From Treponema sp. (GTDB lineage: Bacteria > Spirochaetota > Spirochaetia > Treponematales > Treponemataceae), in the NCBI GenBank assembly GCA_012520945.1, contig JAAYNH010000076.1, positions 18,169 through 82,168 on the forward strand: a stretch of 64,000 nt of DNA. The letters run 5' to 3'. Below, one piece after another: positions 1 to 9,213 of this stretch. Numbering within the stretch: the first letter of the stretch is position 1; each line of letters starts with the position of its first letter. The notes below the pieces were generated by a model, which saw only the letters and a list, made by a program, of their open reading frames with translations, was not told the origin of the DNA and did not search any database. Made by a program: the position numbers and the translations under genes.

Positions 1-726
1 GCACCTGAAAGATGGCCTACGCACAATTTAGTTTTGAATTGTACTTCTTGGGGGAACTGCGACCCTGCAGAAAATAATGCCGATGGATTTGGAGCAAAAC
101 TCACATGTGGAGAAGGTAATGTTTTCCGCGGTTGTATTGCGTATAGTAATATTGACGATGGATGGGACTTGTATTCAAAAATTGAAACAGGTCCAATTAG
201 TCCGGTTTTAATTGAAAATTGTATAGCATTCAAAAACGGAACAAAACCGGACGGAACAGGTAATGGTGACGGAAATGGTTTCAAACTTGGTGGTGACGGA
301 ATCGCTGTTCCGCATGTGCTTAAAAATTCAATTGCTTATTTGAACGGAATGCATGGAATTACAAGTAACTCGGATCCTGCTATTATTTTGATAAATAATA
401 CATCATATGGAAATAAAAGTCGTAATATCAGTTTGTATGGAAAAGGCAAAGAAACACCGCGAACATTCGTAACACAAAATAATATTTCAATGGAAGGTGG
501 AGAGGCGGATGAATACGCTGAAATGCCACAATTAGCTTCAAAAGACAATTATTTTTGGACAGGTGCTGAAAGTAAAAACTCTGAAGGTAAAAAAATACAA
601 AAAGATATTTTTGAAAGCGTTGACATGACAATTATGCCGGGAAGAAAAGCAAATGGAAATATTGACATGAAAGGCTTGTTCGAAAAAAATAATAAAGCAC
701 CAAAAGGTATTGGGGCAGATTTGTAA
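1..726 (+). CDS. Pectate lyase, polysaccharide lyase family 9 (3' part)
   Basis: The frame is open from base 1, so the N-terminus (signal peptide and first coils) lies outside the window. The product is the C-terminal part of a right-handed parallel beta-helix pectate lyase. It is rich in short N-C-I/T-A-Y/F-x-N-G coil repeats, and segments such as NADGFGAK, GEGNVFRGC and NIDDGWDLY are characteristic of PL9 enzymes. PL9 lyases cleave alpha-1,4-galacturonan by calcium-dependent beta-elimination and are normally exported. The last ~70 residues are more polar and may form a short tail. A strong terminator follows. The PL9 family call is from memory of conserved motifs. The KduD, CE8 and CE12 genes elsewhere in the window fit a pectin-using lifestyle. 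Confidence 0.85.
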   Translation, partial: APERWPTHNLVLNCTSWGNCDPAENNADGFGAKLTCGEGNVFRGCIAYSNIDDGWDLYSKIETGPISPVLIENCIAFKNGTKPDGTGNGDGNGFKLGGDGIAVPHVLKNSIAYLNGMHGITSNSDPAIILINNTSYGNKSRNISLYGKGKETPRTFVTQNNISMEGGEADEYAEMPQLASKDNYFWTGAESKNSEGKKIQKDIFESVDMTIMPGRKANGNIDMKGLFEKNNKAPKGIGADL

Positions 727-745
727 TTAATAAAACTGTTTAATT

Positions 746-785
746 AAAGGACTTGTTTTTCTACCAAAAGCAAGTCCTTTTTTTA
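746..785 (+). terminator. Rho-independent terminator after the pectate lyase
   Basis: The arms AAGGACTTG and CAAGTCCTT pair perfectly around a ~14-nt loop and are followed by a T run. It sits 20 bases after the lyase stop codon. Confidence 0.85.
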
Positions 786-814
786 GCGTTTTATAAAGAA
801 AAATGTCTGATAGC

Positions 815-854
815 AAAAAAAAGAGTTTATTCAGGATATAGAATAAACTCTTTA
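815..854 (-). terminator. Rho-independent terminator of the small exported protein gene
   Basis: Inverted repeat AAGAGTTTATTC / GAATAAACTCTT (821-852), with an A run on the + strand side at 815-820 that becomes a U run for a transcript read leftwards. It lies about 35 bases past the stop codon of the minus-strand gene at 888-1283. Confidence 0.8.
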
Positions 855-887
855 AGGTAAGGTTATGAATTAAAAACTAAATACAAA

Positions 888-1283
888 CTAAAGGCGTGAT
901 TTATCGTGAAGAATATAAAAACGCTTATATCTGTATGTGTTTTTTTGAGCAAAAAAAGCACAATCATCTTCATCAGTATAAAGTCGTGCTTTAAAATAGC
1001 CATTATCGCGAGCAAATTTATCTACAGCATCACGAATTGTTGTGTTGGCATCTCCTCTGTCAAAAGGATGGTCTTTAATTGTGTATGTCACACGTAAAAC
1101 ACCGGTCATTTCGTTAAAAGCAAAATCAATGTTAGCATAACCAATCTTCACAGATGATTTTACAAAAGCGAACGGGTCAGTACTTGTTTCTGAGGACTGA
1201 TCTGTTGCAATAGTGCTTTCATTTGTAAAACCGAAAGATAATGAAATAAATAATAAAAATAAAACAAAAATAATCTTCTTCAT
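888..1283 (-). CDS. Small exported protein of unknown function (131 aa)
   Basis: I do not recognise a family. The first ~20 residues are a typical signal peptide (MKK, then a run of I/F/V/L, then S-F-G-F). A Ser/Thr-rich linker follows (about residues 20-38), and then a compact mixed alpha/beta region with many charged and aromatic residues to the basic C-terminus. No lipobox cysteine is present, so a soluble periplasmic location is most likely. It is a single-gene unit with its own promoter and terminator. The -10 box ends 7 bases before the ATG and there is no Shine-Dalgarno, so a leaderless transcript is likely. Confidence 0.7.
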   Translation of the reverse strand: MKKIIFVLFLLFISLSFGFTNESTIATDQSSETSTDPFAFVKSSVKIGYANIDFAFNEMTGVLRVTYTIKDHPFDRGDANTTIRDAVDKFARDNGYFKARLYTDEDDCAFFAQKNTYRYKRFYILHDKSRL

Positions 1284-1290
1284 AAATTAA

Positions 1291-1318
1291 ATTATAACAC
1301 ATTTTTAATAATGTGCAA
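1291..1318 (-). promoter_or_regulatory. Sigma-70-type promoter, probably leaderless
   Basis: On the minus strand: TTGCAC (1313-1318), 16-base spacer, TATAAT (1291-1296) preceded by TGT as an extended -10, then 7 bases to the ATG at 1283. Transcription would begin at or next to the start codon. Confidence 0.7.
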
Positions 1319-1371
1319 CGAAAAAAAACAAAAAAGTTGTAAAATTTTGAGAAAATGTGAAGAAATTTGGC

Positions 1372-1426
1372 AAAAAAAGTGCCTTAAATAATCATTTTAA
1401 AAATCATTATTTAAAAGCACTTTTTA
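1372..1426 (-). terminator. Terminator of tex
   Basis: Long inverted repeat with outer arms AAGTGC/GCACTT and an inner AT-rich stem around AATAATCATT/AATCATTATT. A run of A on the + strand at 1372-1378 gives a U run to transcripts read leftwards. It lies 16 bases after the tex stop. Confidence 0.7.
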
Positions 1427-1441
1427 ATAAACCATCTAAGA

Positions 1442-3826
1442 TTATTTTTTGTTTTTTAATAGAGCAGCAAAAGGATTATAAGACATTCCATCATCGCTAC
1501 CGCCGAAATTACTGCGTTCTTTGCGGTTTTCCGGCTTTTTTTCAGATGTATTTCCTGTTGTTGTTTTTACGCGAACAACACGTTTTGAGCCTCTATTTCC
1601 TTCTTTTGTAGTATTGTTATCGCTGGAAAATTTTGCAGGTTTAATATTTCCTGCATTTGCAATTCTTGAAGATGCATCGCTTTTTAACGATAAACTTATG
1701 CGACGGCGGTCAACATCAAGAGCAATAATTGTACATTCTTTAATATCGCCTACTTTAATATGTTCCATAGGATCTTCGACAAAACTATCGCTTAATTCTG
1801 AAATATGCAAAAGCCCCGTCTCTTTAATTCCTAAGTCAACAAAGGCACCAAAATCAACTACATTTCTAATTTTTCCGGTAACTTTCATACCTTCTTTTAA
1901 GTCTTCAAAAGTTACAACGCCTTTTTGTATAATTGGTTTTGGATAACCATCTCGAGGGTCGCGGTTGGGCTTTTGCAACTCATTTATAATATCAACGATT
2001 GTTGTTTCGCCAAGTGAATATTTATCTTTTAATTGTTTTTTTAAGTCGCTTGAAACGGCTTTTTCGGATTTTACTAAAGGCATAACTTCGCGAGCTACTT
2101 CATAATTTTCCGGATGAACCCATGTATTATCTAAAGGATCAGAGCTTTCAGGAATTTTTAAAAAACCGGCACATTGTTCAAATGTTTTTGGACCTAATCC
2201 GCCAATTTTTTTTAAGTCTTCGCGACTTGTAATTTTACCGTTTTCATCACGATATTTTACAATTTTTTTTGCCAAAGAACTGTTTATTCCTGAAACATAT
2301 TTTAATAGATGATATGAAGCAGTATTTAAATTTACGCCAACTTGATTAACAACAGAGCCAACAACTTCATCTAAAGTTTCAGACAAACGTTTTTGATTGA
2401 CGTCATGTTGATACAAACCAACACCTATTGCCTTCGGGTCAATTTTTACAAGTTCTGCTAATGGATCTTGTAAGCGACGACCCATAGAAATGGCTCCGCG
2501 AATAGTTAAGTCTAAATCAGGAAATTCTTCGCGTGCAGTCTCACTTGCAGAATAAACAGAAGCACCGCTTTCATCAACAATCGTATATGCGACATCGGGA
2601 AAATAATCATTGATTACTTGAGCAACAATTTGTTGAACTTCTTGACTACCTGTTCCGTTGCCAATTGCAACTAATTGAATGTTATATTCTTTTATGGCTT
2701 GACGAATTAAAACAGCAGAACCAACAGGGTCAGCAACTTGTTTTATTAAAAAATATCCAAGATATTTTCCTGTTTCATCAAGTGCGGCACATTTAGTACC
2801 TGTTCGAATTCCGGGATCAATACCAAGAACTCTTGTTCCTTTGATTGGTTGTTGCATGAGAAGGTTTTTTAGATTTTCGCTAAAAATTTCAATTCCATGA
2901 GTGTCTGCTCCGTCCATTAAATTGCTACGAATTTCACGAACGACGGCAGGGGATAGTAGTCTAACTAAACCGTCTTCAATAGCCTCCGCATGATATTTAT
3001 TATTCAATGTATGTTTGCGTTTTAATAAATCTATAGCTCCGTCAATATCAACATCGATTGTAACTTCCAGTGCATTTTCACGCTCTCCACGATTAATTGC
3101 TAAAACGCGGTGCGGTTTAATTTCGTTCAGAGGTTCTGAATAATCCCAATACATTTGATATACAGACGTTTTAGCAACGTCATCATCACCAATGCCTTTT
3201 ACTTTTACTAATCCTGTTCGCATATAAAAACCTAAAACATCGCTACGATTATCCGTATCTTGTGAAATTCGTTCTGCTATTATGTCTTTAGCACCATTAA
3301 GTGCAGCTTCTGCGGAGTTGACAATTAATTCTTCCGTTTCTGCTTCAAGAATAATATATTTTTCGGCTTCTTTTTCTAAAGAAATATCATCCATGAAAAG
3401 CATAGCTTCTGCTAAAGGTTCTAAACCGCGTTCCATAGCTAACATACCGCGTGTTTTTTTCTTTTTCTTGAATGGAGCCCATAAATCTTCTAATTCTGTT
3501 AAAGTTTTAGCTTTATTTACGCTTTCAAACAAAAAATTTGTTAATTTGCCTTGTGCAAAAATGCCTTTAATAATTTCCAAACGACGAGTTTCAAGATTTA
3601 TATAACTTTTAAACAAGTGATCACAATCACGAACTTGTAATTCATCAAGAGAACCGTGTGCTTCCTTTCTGTAACGAGAAATAAATGGGATAGTACATCC
3701 TTCATTAACCAAAGAAATGACAGCACTAACTTGCTGCATTTTAACTGAAAGTTTTTCTGCGATGCGCTTCATTATATCAATTTCATTAACAACTAAGGCA
3801 TCAATAATTTCTTGTGTAAATTCCAT
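1442..3826 (-). CDS. tex: Tex family transcription accessory / RNA-binding protein
   Basis: A 794-aa protein with the full Tex layout: helical N-terminal region (to ~190), YqgF/RNase H-like domain beginning at VLGIDPG (~333), helix-hairpin-helix segments (~500-560, with KKIGGLGPKTFEQCAGFL) and an S1 RNA-binding domain (~640-715, GKIRNVVDFGAFVDLG). A basic, low-complexity tail of ~80 residues follows. Tex proteins bind nucleic acid and associate with RNA polymerase. The length is close to the ~775 aa usual for the family, the tail accounting for the excess. The ATG has no Shine-Dalgarno, and a good promoter ends 9 bases before it. The gene appears monocistronic. Confidence 0.95.
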   Translation of the reverse strand: MEFTQEIIDALVVNEIDIMKRIAEKLSVKMQQVSAVISLVNEGCTIPFISRYRKEAHGSLDELQVRDCDHLFKSYINLETRRLEIIKGIFAQGKLTNFLFESVNKAKTLTELEDLWAPFKKKKKTRGMLAMERGLEPLAEAMLFMDDISLEKEAEKYIILEAETEELIVNSAEAALNGAKDIIAERISQDTDNRSDVLGFYMRTGLVKVKGIGDDDVAKTSVYQMYWDYSEPLNEIKPHRVLAINRGERENALEVTIDVDIDGAIDLLKRKHTLNNKYHAEAIEDGLVRLLSPAVVREIRSNLMDGADTHGIEIFSENLKNLLMQQPIKGTRVLGIDPGIRTGTKCAALDETGKYLGYFLIKQVADPVGSAVLIRQAIKEYNIQLVAIGNGTGSQEVQQIVAQVINDYFPDVAYTIVDESGASVYSASETAREEFPDLDLTIRGAISMGRRLQDPLAELVKIDPKAIGVGLYQHDVNQKRLSETLDEVVGSVVNQVGVNLNTASYHLLKYVSGINSSLAKKIVKYRDENGKITSREDLKKIGGLGPKTFEQCAGFLKIPESSDPLDNTWVHPENYEVAREVMPLVKSEKAVSSDLKKQLKDKYSLGETTIVDIINELQKPNRDPRDGYPKPIIQKGVVTFEDLKEGMKVTGKIRNVVDFGAFVDLGIKETGLLHISELSDSFVEDPMEHIKVGDIKECTIIALDVDRRRISLSLKSDASSRIANAGNIKPAKFSSDNNTTKEGNRGSKRVVRVKTTTGNTSEKKPENRKERSNFGGSDDGMSYNPFAALLKNKK

Positions 3827-3835
3827 AATGATTTC

Positions 3836-3864
3836 ATTTTACAAAAATAAGGCACTTAACGCAA
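3836..3864 (-). promoter_or_regulatory. Promoter of tex, very short or no leader
   Basis: Minus strand TTGCGT (3859-3864), 17-base spacer, TAAAAT (3836-3841), then 9 bases to the ATG at 3826. It lies in the gap after the pyrC stop. Confidence 0.6.
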
Positions 3865-3881
3865 TATAAGTTTTACGGATT

Positions 3882-5255
3882 TTAGTATACTTTTTTTCCC
3901 ATATAATAGGTTGAGCAAACCTTTCCAAAAAGTTGTTTCCCTTCAAAAGGACAAACTTTCCCCTTTGTTTTAAATTTTGTAGAATCAACTATCCATGTTT
4001 CATGTAAGTCTACAAGAACAAGGTTTGCTAAAAAATGTTTGCGTAATTTTCCACGTGGAGGTGTTAAATCATTTGCTGAAAAATTATCCAAGCCTAAAAT
4101 TTGTGCGGGTTTTGCAGACATTAATTCACTTAGCTTTGTAAGCGGTAAAAAACCTGTTTGTACAAGTTCTGTATGTGCAACTGCAAAAGATGTTTCAAGA
4201 CCGGGGAAACCTGGAGCTCCTGCAACTTTATCGGCAAGAGTATGTGGGGCATGGTCTGTTGAAATAACATCACAAGTGCCGTCCGTTAGAGCTTTTAAAA
4301 GGGCAGCCCTGTCTTTTTTAGTGCGAATTGGAGGATTTACTAAATATCGTAACATATTAGGTTTATCACAATCAAGGGAAAAATGATGAGGTGTAATTTC
4401 ACAAGTGATATTCATGCCATTTTGTTTTGCACGACGTATTGCCTCAATGGAATTTTTAGTAGATACGTGTGAAATGTGAACAGGACAGTTAGTAGCGTAG
4501 GCTATTTCAATGTTGCGTAAAGTTGCTATATCTTCGGAAAGCGATAAAATCATATTAGCTTCTTCTAAATATGCGTCAATTTGTGCTGCAACAATTTTAG
4601 CATCTTCTCTTGTTTCATCATATTTTTCAATTAAAGATAAGGCAGCATTTCGGCATTTTTTTGCAAGTGGAGTTAAGGTCATGTCTTCACAATGACAATT
4701 TACAATAATGCCCGAAGAAGCACATTTTTCCATTGCTTCAAGCATGACATTTGCAGTAGGTACATCGAATCCATCTTCAGTAACGATAGGTATTCTGTCT
4801 AAATTATCTAAATGAGAAGTGTCTGTGCCGGAGAAATTTTTTGTGATACTCACTGTTTGAATTATAGATGCTTTACCATAGCTTTCAGCTTCTTCTTCTA
4901 TGGAATGTGCTAATTCGGAAGAAGAAACAACAGGTTTTGTATTTGGCATAAGAACAAGCGTACCAAAACCTCCGGCAACAGCAGCATTTAATCCGCTTTC
5001 CAGGTCTTCTTTTTCTGTTTGACCGGGATAGCGAAAGTGTACATGCATATCGATAAAAGACGGCATCAACGTTTTGCCTTCACAATCAATAAATGCAAGT
5101 TCGTCAGCGATATCTTTTTGCAGTACTTTAGCTTTTTGTTCAGTAGAAAAGTTACCGGTATAAACGGAAACAATAACATCGTCATCAATTAATAGTGCAC
5201 CGTTAGTGTCAATTTCAGAATCAACAAGCCGGGCATTATAAAAAAGTGTTTTCAT
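3882..5255 (-). CDS. pyrC: Dihydroorotase (class I)
   Basis: A 457-aa amidohydrolase catalysing carbamoyl-aspartate to dihydroorotate, the third step of UMP synthesis. Metal-binding DMHVHFRYPGQ lies near residue 65, followed by the substrate segment LMPNTKP. A later NCHCED, HISHVST and ISTDHAPH supply the remaining zinc ligands and catalytic Asp. The extra-long class I form fits the length. It is the last gene of a pyrB-pyrI-pyrC operon, with 8 bases between the pyrI stop and this ATG. I see no PyrR box or UMP attenuator inside the operon. Confidence 0.95.
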   Translation of the reverse strand: MKTLFYNARLVDSEIDTNGALLIDDDVIVSVYTGNFSTEQKAKVLQKDIADELAFIDCEGKTLMPSFIDMHVHFRYPGQTEKEDLESGLNAAVAGGFGTLVLMPNTKPVVSSSELAHSIEEEAESYGKASIIQTVSITKNFSGTDTSHLDNLDRIPIVTEDGFDVPTANVMLEAMEKCASSGIIVNCHCEDMTLTPLAKKCRNAALSLIEKYDETREDAKIVAAQIDAYLEEANMILSLSEDIATLRNIEIAYATNCPVHISHVSTKNSIEAIRRAKQNGMNITCEITPHHFSLDCDKPNMLRYLVNPPIRTKKDRAALLKALTDGTCDVISTDHAPHTLADKVAGAPGFPGLETSFAVAHTELVQTGFLPLTKLSELMSAKPAQILGLDNFSANDLTPPRGKLRKHFLANLVLVDLHETWIVDSTKFKTKGKVCPFEGKQLFGKVCSTYYMGKKVY

Positions 5256-5263
5256 ATATAATC

Positions 5264-5704
5264 CTAAAAAATTTCACCAACGCCTGCCCTATAAAGTTCA
5301 TCACAATAGTCGCAACAATATTCAGCACGTTTTTTATCAACAAGGCGGAAAATATGAGGAATATACGGTTCTGTCGATGTAATACAGCGTGGATTTTTGC
5401 ATTTTATAACATTTTCAACGCGTTCAGGGAAACTTAATGAAATTTTCCGTGCGATACGTTCTTCAACAACAACATTTACGGTTATGTTTGGATCAATAAA
5501 ACCAAGCACGGAATAATCAATATTTATGATATTGTCAATTTTAATAATATCTTTGCGTCCGTGTGTTTTTGAAGGTACATTCATAATTAAAGCAACACAA
5601 TAATCTGCTTTATCTAATCCTAGCCAACTAAATATGCGCGGTCCACTACCGGCACGAATGTGATCTATGACCAGTCCGTTTTTAATAGTATCTACATTTA
5701 ACAT
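5264..5704 (-). CDS. pyrI: Aspartate carbamoyltransferase regulatory chain
   Basis: A 146-aa protein matching PyrI in length (E. coli 153 aa). The N-terminal half carries the allosteric nucleotide-binding fold ([14 protein letters not shown] near the start). The C-terminal half has the four zinc cysteines as C-x4-C (CKNPRC) and C-x2-C (CDYC). It binds PyrB to form the feedback-controlled holoenzyme. A Shine-Dalgarno AGGAG precedes the ATG. The gene begins 8 bases after pyrB. Its presence means end-product control by CTP/ATP is plausible, as in enterobacteria. Confidence 0.95.
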   Translation of the reverse strand: MLNVDTIKNGLVIDHIRAGSGPRIFSWLGLDKADYCVALIMNVPSKTHGRKDIIKIDNIINIDYSVLGFIDPNITVNVVVEERIARKISLSFPERVENVIKCKNPRCITSTEPYIPHIFRLVDKKRAEYCCDYCDELYRAGVGEIF

Positions 5705-5712
5705 AAAAACTC

Positions 5713-6636
5713 CTAAATGCTACCTGTCATTTTTGCGATTAATGCCATGCGTGCAAACATGCCATATTTTACTTGTTTGAAATATGCGGCTCGATGGTCA
5801 GCGTCTACCTCCGGGGAAATTTCATTAACACGTGGAAGAGGATGTAGTACAATCATTGTGTCTTTTGCATAACGCATCTTTTCTTTGTCTAAAATATAAC
5901 TGTCACGTAACCGTAAATAGTCTTGTTCGTTAAAAAAACGTTCTTTTTGTACGCGGGTCATATACAAGATGTCCAGTTGATCAATAACATCTTCAAGATG
6001 AACTTCACATACATATTCAAGGCCTGCACGTTTAAAAACTTGATTTGTAATATATTCGGGAATTTGTAATTCTTTTGGACTTATTAAAATAAATTTGTTA
6101 TTAGGATAACGACTCATTGCTTTAGCTAAACTGTGAACTGTGCGTCCGAATTTTAAATCTCCGCAAAGACCGATTGTATGTCCTTCAAAACAACCTTTTA
6201 AAGCACGAATAGTAACAAGGTCAGTGAGGGTTTGCGTTGGATGGTGGTGTCCTCCGTCTCCTGCATTAATAATAGGTACGGTAGAATAACGGCTTGCCAA
6301 AAGAGCAGCTCCTTCTTTTGGATTGCGCATTGCAATTATGTCAGTATAAGAAGAAACCGTACGAATAGTGTCTGCAAGACTTTCGCCTTTTGTTGTGGAG
6401 CTTGCTGAAGAATCTGAAAAGCCTAAAACAGAGCCACCAAGACGTAACATTGCCGCTTCAAACGAAAGTCTTGTTCGTGTGCTTGGTTCAAAAAAAAGTG
6501 TTGCTAAGATTTTTCCATGACATATATCGCTATAGGCTATTGGGTCAATAATCATTTGTTCTGCTAATTCGCAGAGCTCATCAATTTCTTCCAAAGTAAA
6601 ATCTGCCGGTTCAATTAAATGCCGACTAATGAGCAT
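5713..6636 (-). CDS. pyrB: Aspartate carbamoyltransferase catalytic chain
   Basis: A 307-aa enzyme making carbamoyl-aspartate. It has the carbamoyl-phosphate motif FEPSTRTR, the mobile SSTTKGES loop, [15 protein letters not shown], and the aspartate-binding HPLPRVNEI near the end. The frame is open 19 codons further upstream, but I take the ATG at 6636: CGGAGG at 6642-6647 sits 5 bases before it, the length then matches the family (E. coli 310 aa), and the upstream codons overlap the promoter. First gene of the pyrBIC operon. Confidence 0.95.
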   Translation of the reverse strand: MLISRHLIEPADFTLEEIDELCELAEQMIIDPIAYSDICHGKILATLFFEPSTRTRLSFEAAMLRLGGSVLGFSDSSASSTTKGESLADTIRTVSSYTDIIAMRNPKEGAALLASRYSTVPIINAGDGGHHHPTQTLTDLVTIRALKGCFEGHTIGLCGDLKFGRTVHSLAKAMSRYPNNKFILISPKELQIPEYITNQVFKRAGLEYVCEVHLEDVIDQLDILYMTRVQKERFFNEQDYLRLRDSYILDKEKMRYAKDTMIVLHPLPRVNEISPEVDADHRAAYFKQVKYGMFARMALIAKMTGSI

Positions 6637-6664
6637 AAGTGCCTCCGTATTTTTCAATTTGTTT

Positions 6665-6693
6665 ATTCTATCATAATCACAAAATTTTCGCAA
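6665..6693 (-). promoter_or_regulatory. Promoter of the pyrBIC operon
   Basis: Minus strand TTGCGA (6688-6693), 17-base spacer, TAGAAT (6665-6670). Transcription would start near 6658, giving a leader of ~22 bases that carries the pyrB ribosome-binding site. There is no room for an attenuator. Confidence 0.65.
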
Positions 6694-6699
6694 CTTTTA

Positions 6700-6728
6700 T
6701 TGCTAAATTTGTAATCATGATTTATAAT
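6700..6728 (+). promoter_or_regulatory. Promoter of the DUF1508 gene
   Basis: TTGCTA (6700-6705), 17-base spacer, TATAAT (6723-6728). It is divergent from, and only 6 bases from, the pyr promoter, so the two could influence each other. Confidence 0.75.
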
Positions 6729-6763
6729 ATTAAGTAAGAAATAATTAATGAAAGGAGTGGATT

Positions 6764-7135
6764 ATGGCCGCAAAATTTGTAATAAAACAAACAAAAACCG
6801 GATTTGTTTTTAATCTCAAAGCAACAAACGGGGAAACAATTGCAACTTCGGAAGTTTACACAACAGAAGCAGCATGTAAAAACGGAATTGAAAGTGTAAG
6901 GAAAAATGCACCTGTTGCAGCGGTAGAAGATCAAACGGCAAAAGATTTTACAACGGAAAAAAATCCTAAGTTTGAAATTTATAATGATAAAGCAGGCAAA
7001 TTCCGCTTTAGACTTAAAGCTACCAATGGACAAATTATTGCAGTTGGCGAAGCGTATGAAGCCCTCAGAAATTGCAAAAATGGTGTGGAATCAATTAAAA
7101 AAAATGCACCTGTTGCTGAAATTGTAAAAGAATAA
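6764..7135 (+). CDS. Tandem DUF1508 (YegP-like) protein
   Basis: A 123-aa protein made of two copies of the ~50-residue DUF1508/YegP module. Copy one runs ~2-53, copy two ~64-118. Each has the pattern F-x-F-x-L-K-A-T-N-G-x-x-I-A, a C-K-N-G-I/V-E-S turn and ends in KNAPVA. E. coli YegP has the same two-repeat layout. Function is not established; the family is small, cytoplasmic and often strongly expressed. A good Shine-Dalgarno (AAAGGAG, 6751-6757) and a consensus-like promoter suggest high expression here. It forms a single-gene unit with a terminator. Confidence 0.9.
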   Translation: MAAKFVIKQTKTGFVFNLKATNGETIATSEVYTTEAACKNGIESVRKNAPVAAVEDQTAKDFTTEKNPKFEIYNDKAGKFRFRLKATNGQIIAVGEAYEALRNCKNGVESIKKNAPVAEIVKE

Positions 7136-7159
7136 ATTATTGCAATATTTATTAAGGAT

Positions 7160-7188
7160 AAGGCTACCGGAAAAGGTGGCCTTTTTAA
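7160..7188 (+). terminator. Terminator of the DUF1508 gene
   Basis: Arms AAGGCTACC and GGTGGCCTT (one G:U pair) around GGAAAA-type loop bases, then a T tract. Confidence 0.85.
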
Positions 7189-7203
7189 TTTTTTATTAAT
7201 CAC

Positions 7204-7232
7204 TATACAAAAAAATAATTGTAAAATATAAT
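7204..7232 (+). promoter_or_regulatory. Promoter of the GerMN gene, probably leaderless
   Basis: TATACA (7204-7209; 4 of 6 to consensus), 17-base spacer, TATAAT (7227-7232), then 6 bases to the ATG at 7239. No Shine-Dalgarno. Confidence 0.6.
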
Positions 7233-7238
7233 TAACTC

Positions 7239-8156
7239 ATGGCAAAAAAAGATAAATATTCATCTGTTAAAAAAACATTGTTTTTTTGGCTTGCTTTTTT
7301 CTTTATAATTCTCATCGTTTTTCTTTTTTCAAAAGATAAGATATTGCTTGTCCTTGGACGGACGGATTTTTTTAATCAAATTTTTGGAACAACGCCGGAA
7401 TGGATTGCTGAAAAAATTGATAAGGTAATGCAAAAAAATCCAATAGAAGAAAAAGAAATTGAAAAAAGTGAAAATGTAAATGATGAAAGCAACCTTGTTA
7501 TTAGTACTACAAAAAATTCAAGGTTCGAAAACTTAAGAAAAATAGTTGAAAAAGATGAAAGTTTAATGGCAGCAATCGAACCTGTTCAAAAAATTATTAT
7601 GCCCACCATGGACGATATAGAAGAGCCTGTTCAGGAAGAGGCAAAAAATCAAAGAAAAAACAAGGCAGAACAACCAACTATAGTGACAAAAACAGATGAA
7701 AGTTCAGTGCCAAAAGAAAAACCAAGTGTACCACAAACTAAATTGATGTTGTGTTTTGTAATTATTGATTCGGACGGAGCGGTAGTTCGTTATGAATTAG
7801 AACGGATTGTAGCAAAAACCGTCACTCCTTTGACAGTGGCAATTAATTCGCTTTTGCAAGGTCCAACGATAGGTGAGTTGGAAAAAGGATATATGACATT
7901 AATTCCAAGCGGGACAAAGCTTCTTGGTGCATCAGTTTCCAATAGAGTGGCGACATTGAATTTTAGTGATGAATTTATGCAAAACAAGTACGGCGTTGAA
8001 GGTTATATTGGACAACTGATGCAAATTGTATTTACCGCTACAGCTTTTTCTTCAATTGATAGTGTACAATTTTTGATAGAAGGCCAACGCAAAGAATATC
8101 TTGGGGGAGATGGTGTTTGGATAGGTTCTCCTCTTGCACGCGGCACTTTCCGATAA
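7239..8156 (+). CDS. Membrane-anchored GerMN-domain protein
   Basis: A 305-aa protein. A basic start is followed by one transmembrane helix (~13-33). A long, charged, low-complexity linker rich in E, K and P runs to ~165, and a GerMN domain occupies ~168-300. The domain is recognised by L-Q-G-P-T-x-x-E, L-I-P-S-G-T-K-L-L, V-A-T-L-N-F-S, and a G-Q-L-M-Q-I-V-F-T helix before V-Q-F-L-I-E-G. GerMN domains occur in GerM of spore formers and in lipoproteins such as LpqB; in a non-sporulating bacterium an envelope role is likely but unproven. Topology should be an N-terminal anchor with the domain in the periplasm. Confidence 0.8.
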   Translation: MAKKDKYSSVKKTLFFWLAFFFIILIVFLFSKDKILLVLGRTDFFNQIFGTTPEWIAEKIDKVMQKNPIEEKEIEKSENVNDESNLVISTTKNSRFENLRKIVEKDESLMAAIEPVQKIIMPTMDDIEEPVQEEAKNQRKNKAEQPTIVTKTDESSVPKEKPSVPQTKLMLCFVIIDSDGAVVRYELERIVAKTVTPLTVAINSLLQGPTIGELEKGYMTLIPSGTKLLGASVSNRVATLNFSDEFMQNKYGVEGYIGQLMQIVFTATAFSSIDSVQFLIEGQRKEYLGGDGVWIGSPLARGTFR

Positions 8157-8157
8157 A

Positions 8158-9213
8158 TTAATTCAAAAACTTAGCAATGATATCTGTAAAATATTTTTTA
8201 TTTTTATAAAAAAAATCATAAAAAACGGTAATTCCTGAAAAAGAAAAAATACTATCTTTTTTATGCTTGATAATTTTTATGTCTACCGTCCACGTGTTTT
8301 TTAAAATATTAAATTGTAAAGATTCCACAATAAGAGAATTATTAGTTTTACTAATTTTGGTTTCAGGTAAATAATTATAACTGCCTACGGACGTGTGTAA
8401 ATTTGTGCGTGTAAAATATTCTAAAACAGCATTTATTGAGGAAAATTGAATTTCATTAGACTCTATATTTTTTTGCATAGTTGCATTTATTGGGATTTCC
8501 GTATCGCTTGTAAAAATAAATGCGTTGTCGCCCAAAAGCCACATATTTTCAGCTGCCATTTTCCATTGTTTGTCCATTTTAGTTGCAGATTTTTTACTGT
8601 CTTTTGCTTTTTTGGGCGGTTGTGAAAATCCTGTGAATTTAGAAAAACTAGTGTCTTCGTTGCTTGTAAGGATATTTATACAAACGGCTTGAAAAAGCAT
8701 TTTTCCTTCAGAGCTATGAATGGAGGTAAGGTTAAAAAGCGGGATATAAAAATCATATGATATGATAACCTCACCACCAAAATGCGGAAAATCTTGAACT
8801 ATTTTTTGTGTGTTTGATAAATCAAGATAACCGGCTTTTTTTCGTCTACTGTTAAATTCATAAAGAAGTTCATGTAAATAATTTAAGGGAGCAACATCCC
8901 CGTCTGCAGGTTTCGCAAGAATTTTTTCGCCGGTAAGCTCAAAATAATCTTTGCTGGCATCAATTGTAAAAAGAATTTCTGCTGTTACGGGACCTTTGTT
9001 TGTTTTAGGAGCAAAGTATCGAGCGGAATAAGTTGCTTCGTCATATTGTAAAAATCCGATATACGTTTCATCGATATATGTAAAATCACGATAATAAACA
9101 TATTGACCGCTTTGTGTTTCCATATAATCGGTTATTCCGGGGAGAGCATAAGAAATACCACAAAAAAACAATATGATAAAAAATATAACAACTCTAAACT
9201 TTGCTTTTTTCAT
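8158..9213 (-). CDS. Exported protein of unknown function (351 aa)
   Basis: I do not recognise a family. There is a clear signal peptide (basic MKKAKFR, hydrophobic ~8-22, likely cleavage after S-Y-A). The rest is soluble, rich in aromatic residues and beta-prone, with one Lys/Ser-rich linker around residues 200-215. No lipobox. The ATG directly follows the proS stop (proS ends at 9214), so the two are probably co-transcribed from the proS promoter; translational coupling is likely. A downstream partner of proS has no obvious functional link. Confidence 0.7.
   Translation of the reverse strand: MKKAKFRVVIFFIILFFCGISYALPGITDYMETQSGQYVYYRDFTYIDETYIGFLQYDEATYSARYFAPKTNKGPVTAEILFTIDASKDYFELTGEKILAKPADGDVAPLNYLHELLYEFNSRRKKAGYLDLSNTQKIVQDFPHFGGEVIISYDFYIPLFNLTSIHSSEGKMLFQAVCINILTSNEDTSFSKFTGFSQPPKKAKDSKKSATKMDKQWKMAAENMWLLGDNAFIFTSDTEIPINATMQKNIESNEIQFSSINAVLEYFTRTNLHTSVGSYNYLPETKISKTNNSLIVESLQFNILKNTWTVDIKIIKHKKDSIFSFSGITVFYDFFYKNKKYFTDIIAKFLN

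Noticed and set aside
6637..6693. 19-codon N-terminal extension of PyrB
   Set aside because: It overlaps the promoter, and the strong CGGAGG site points to the ATG at 6636.
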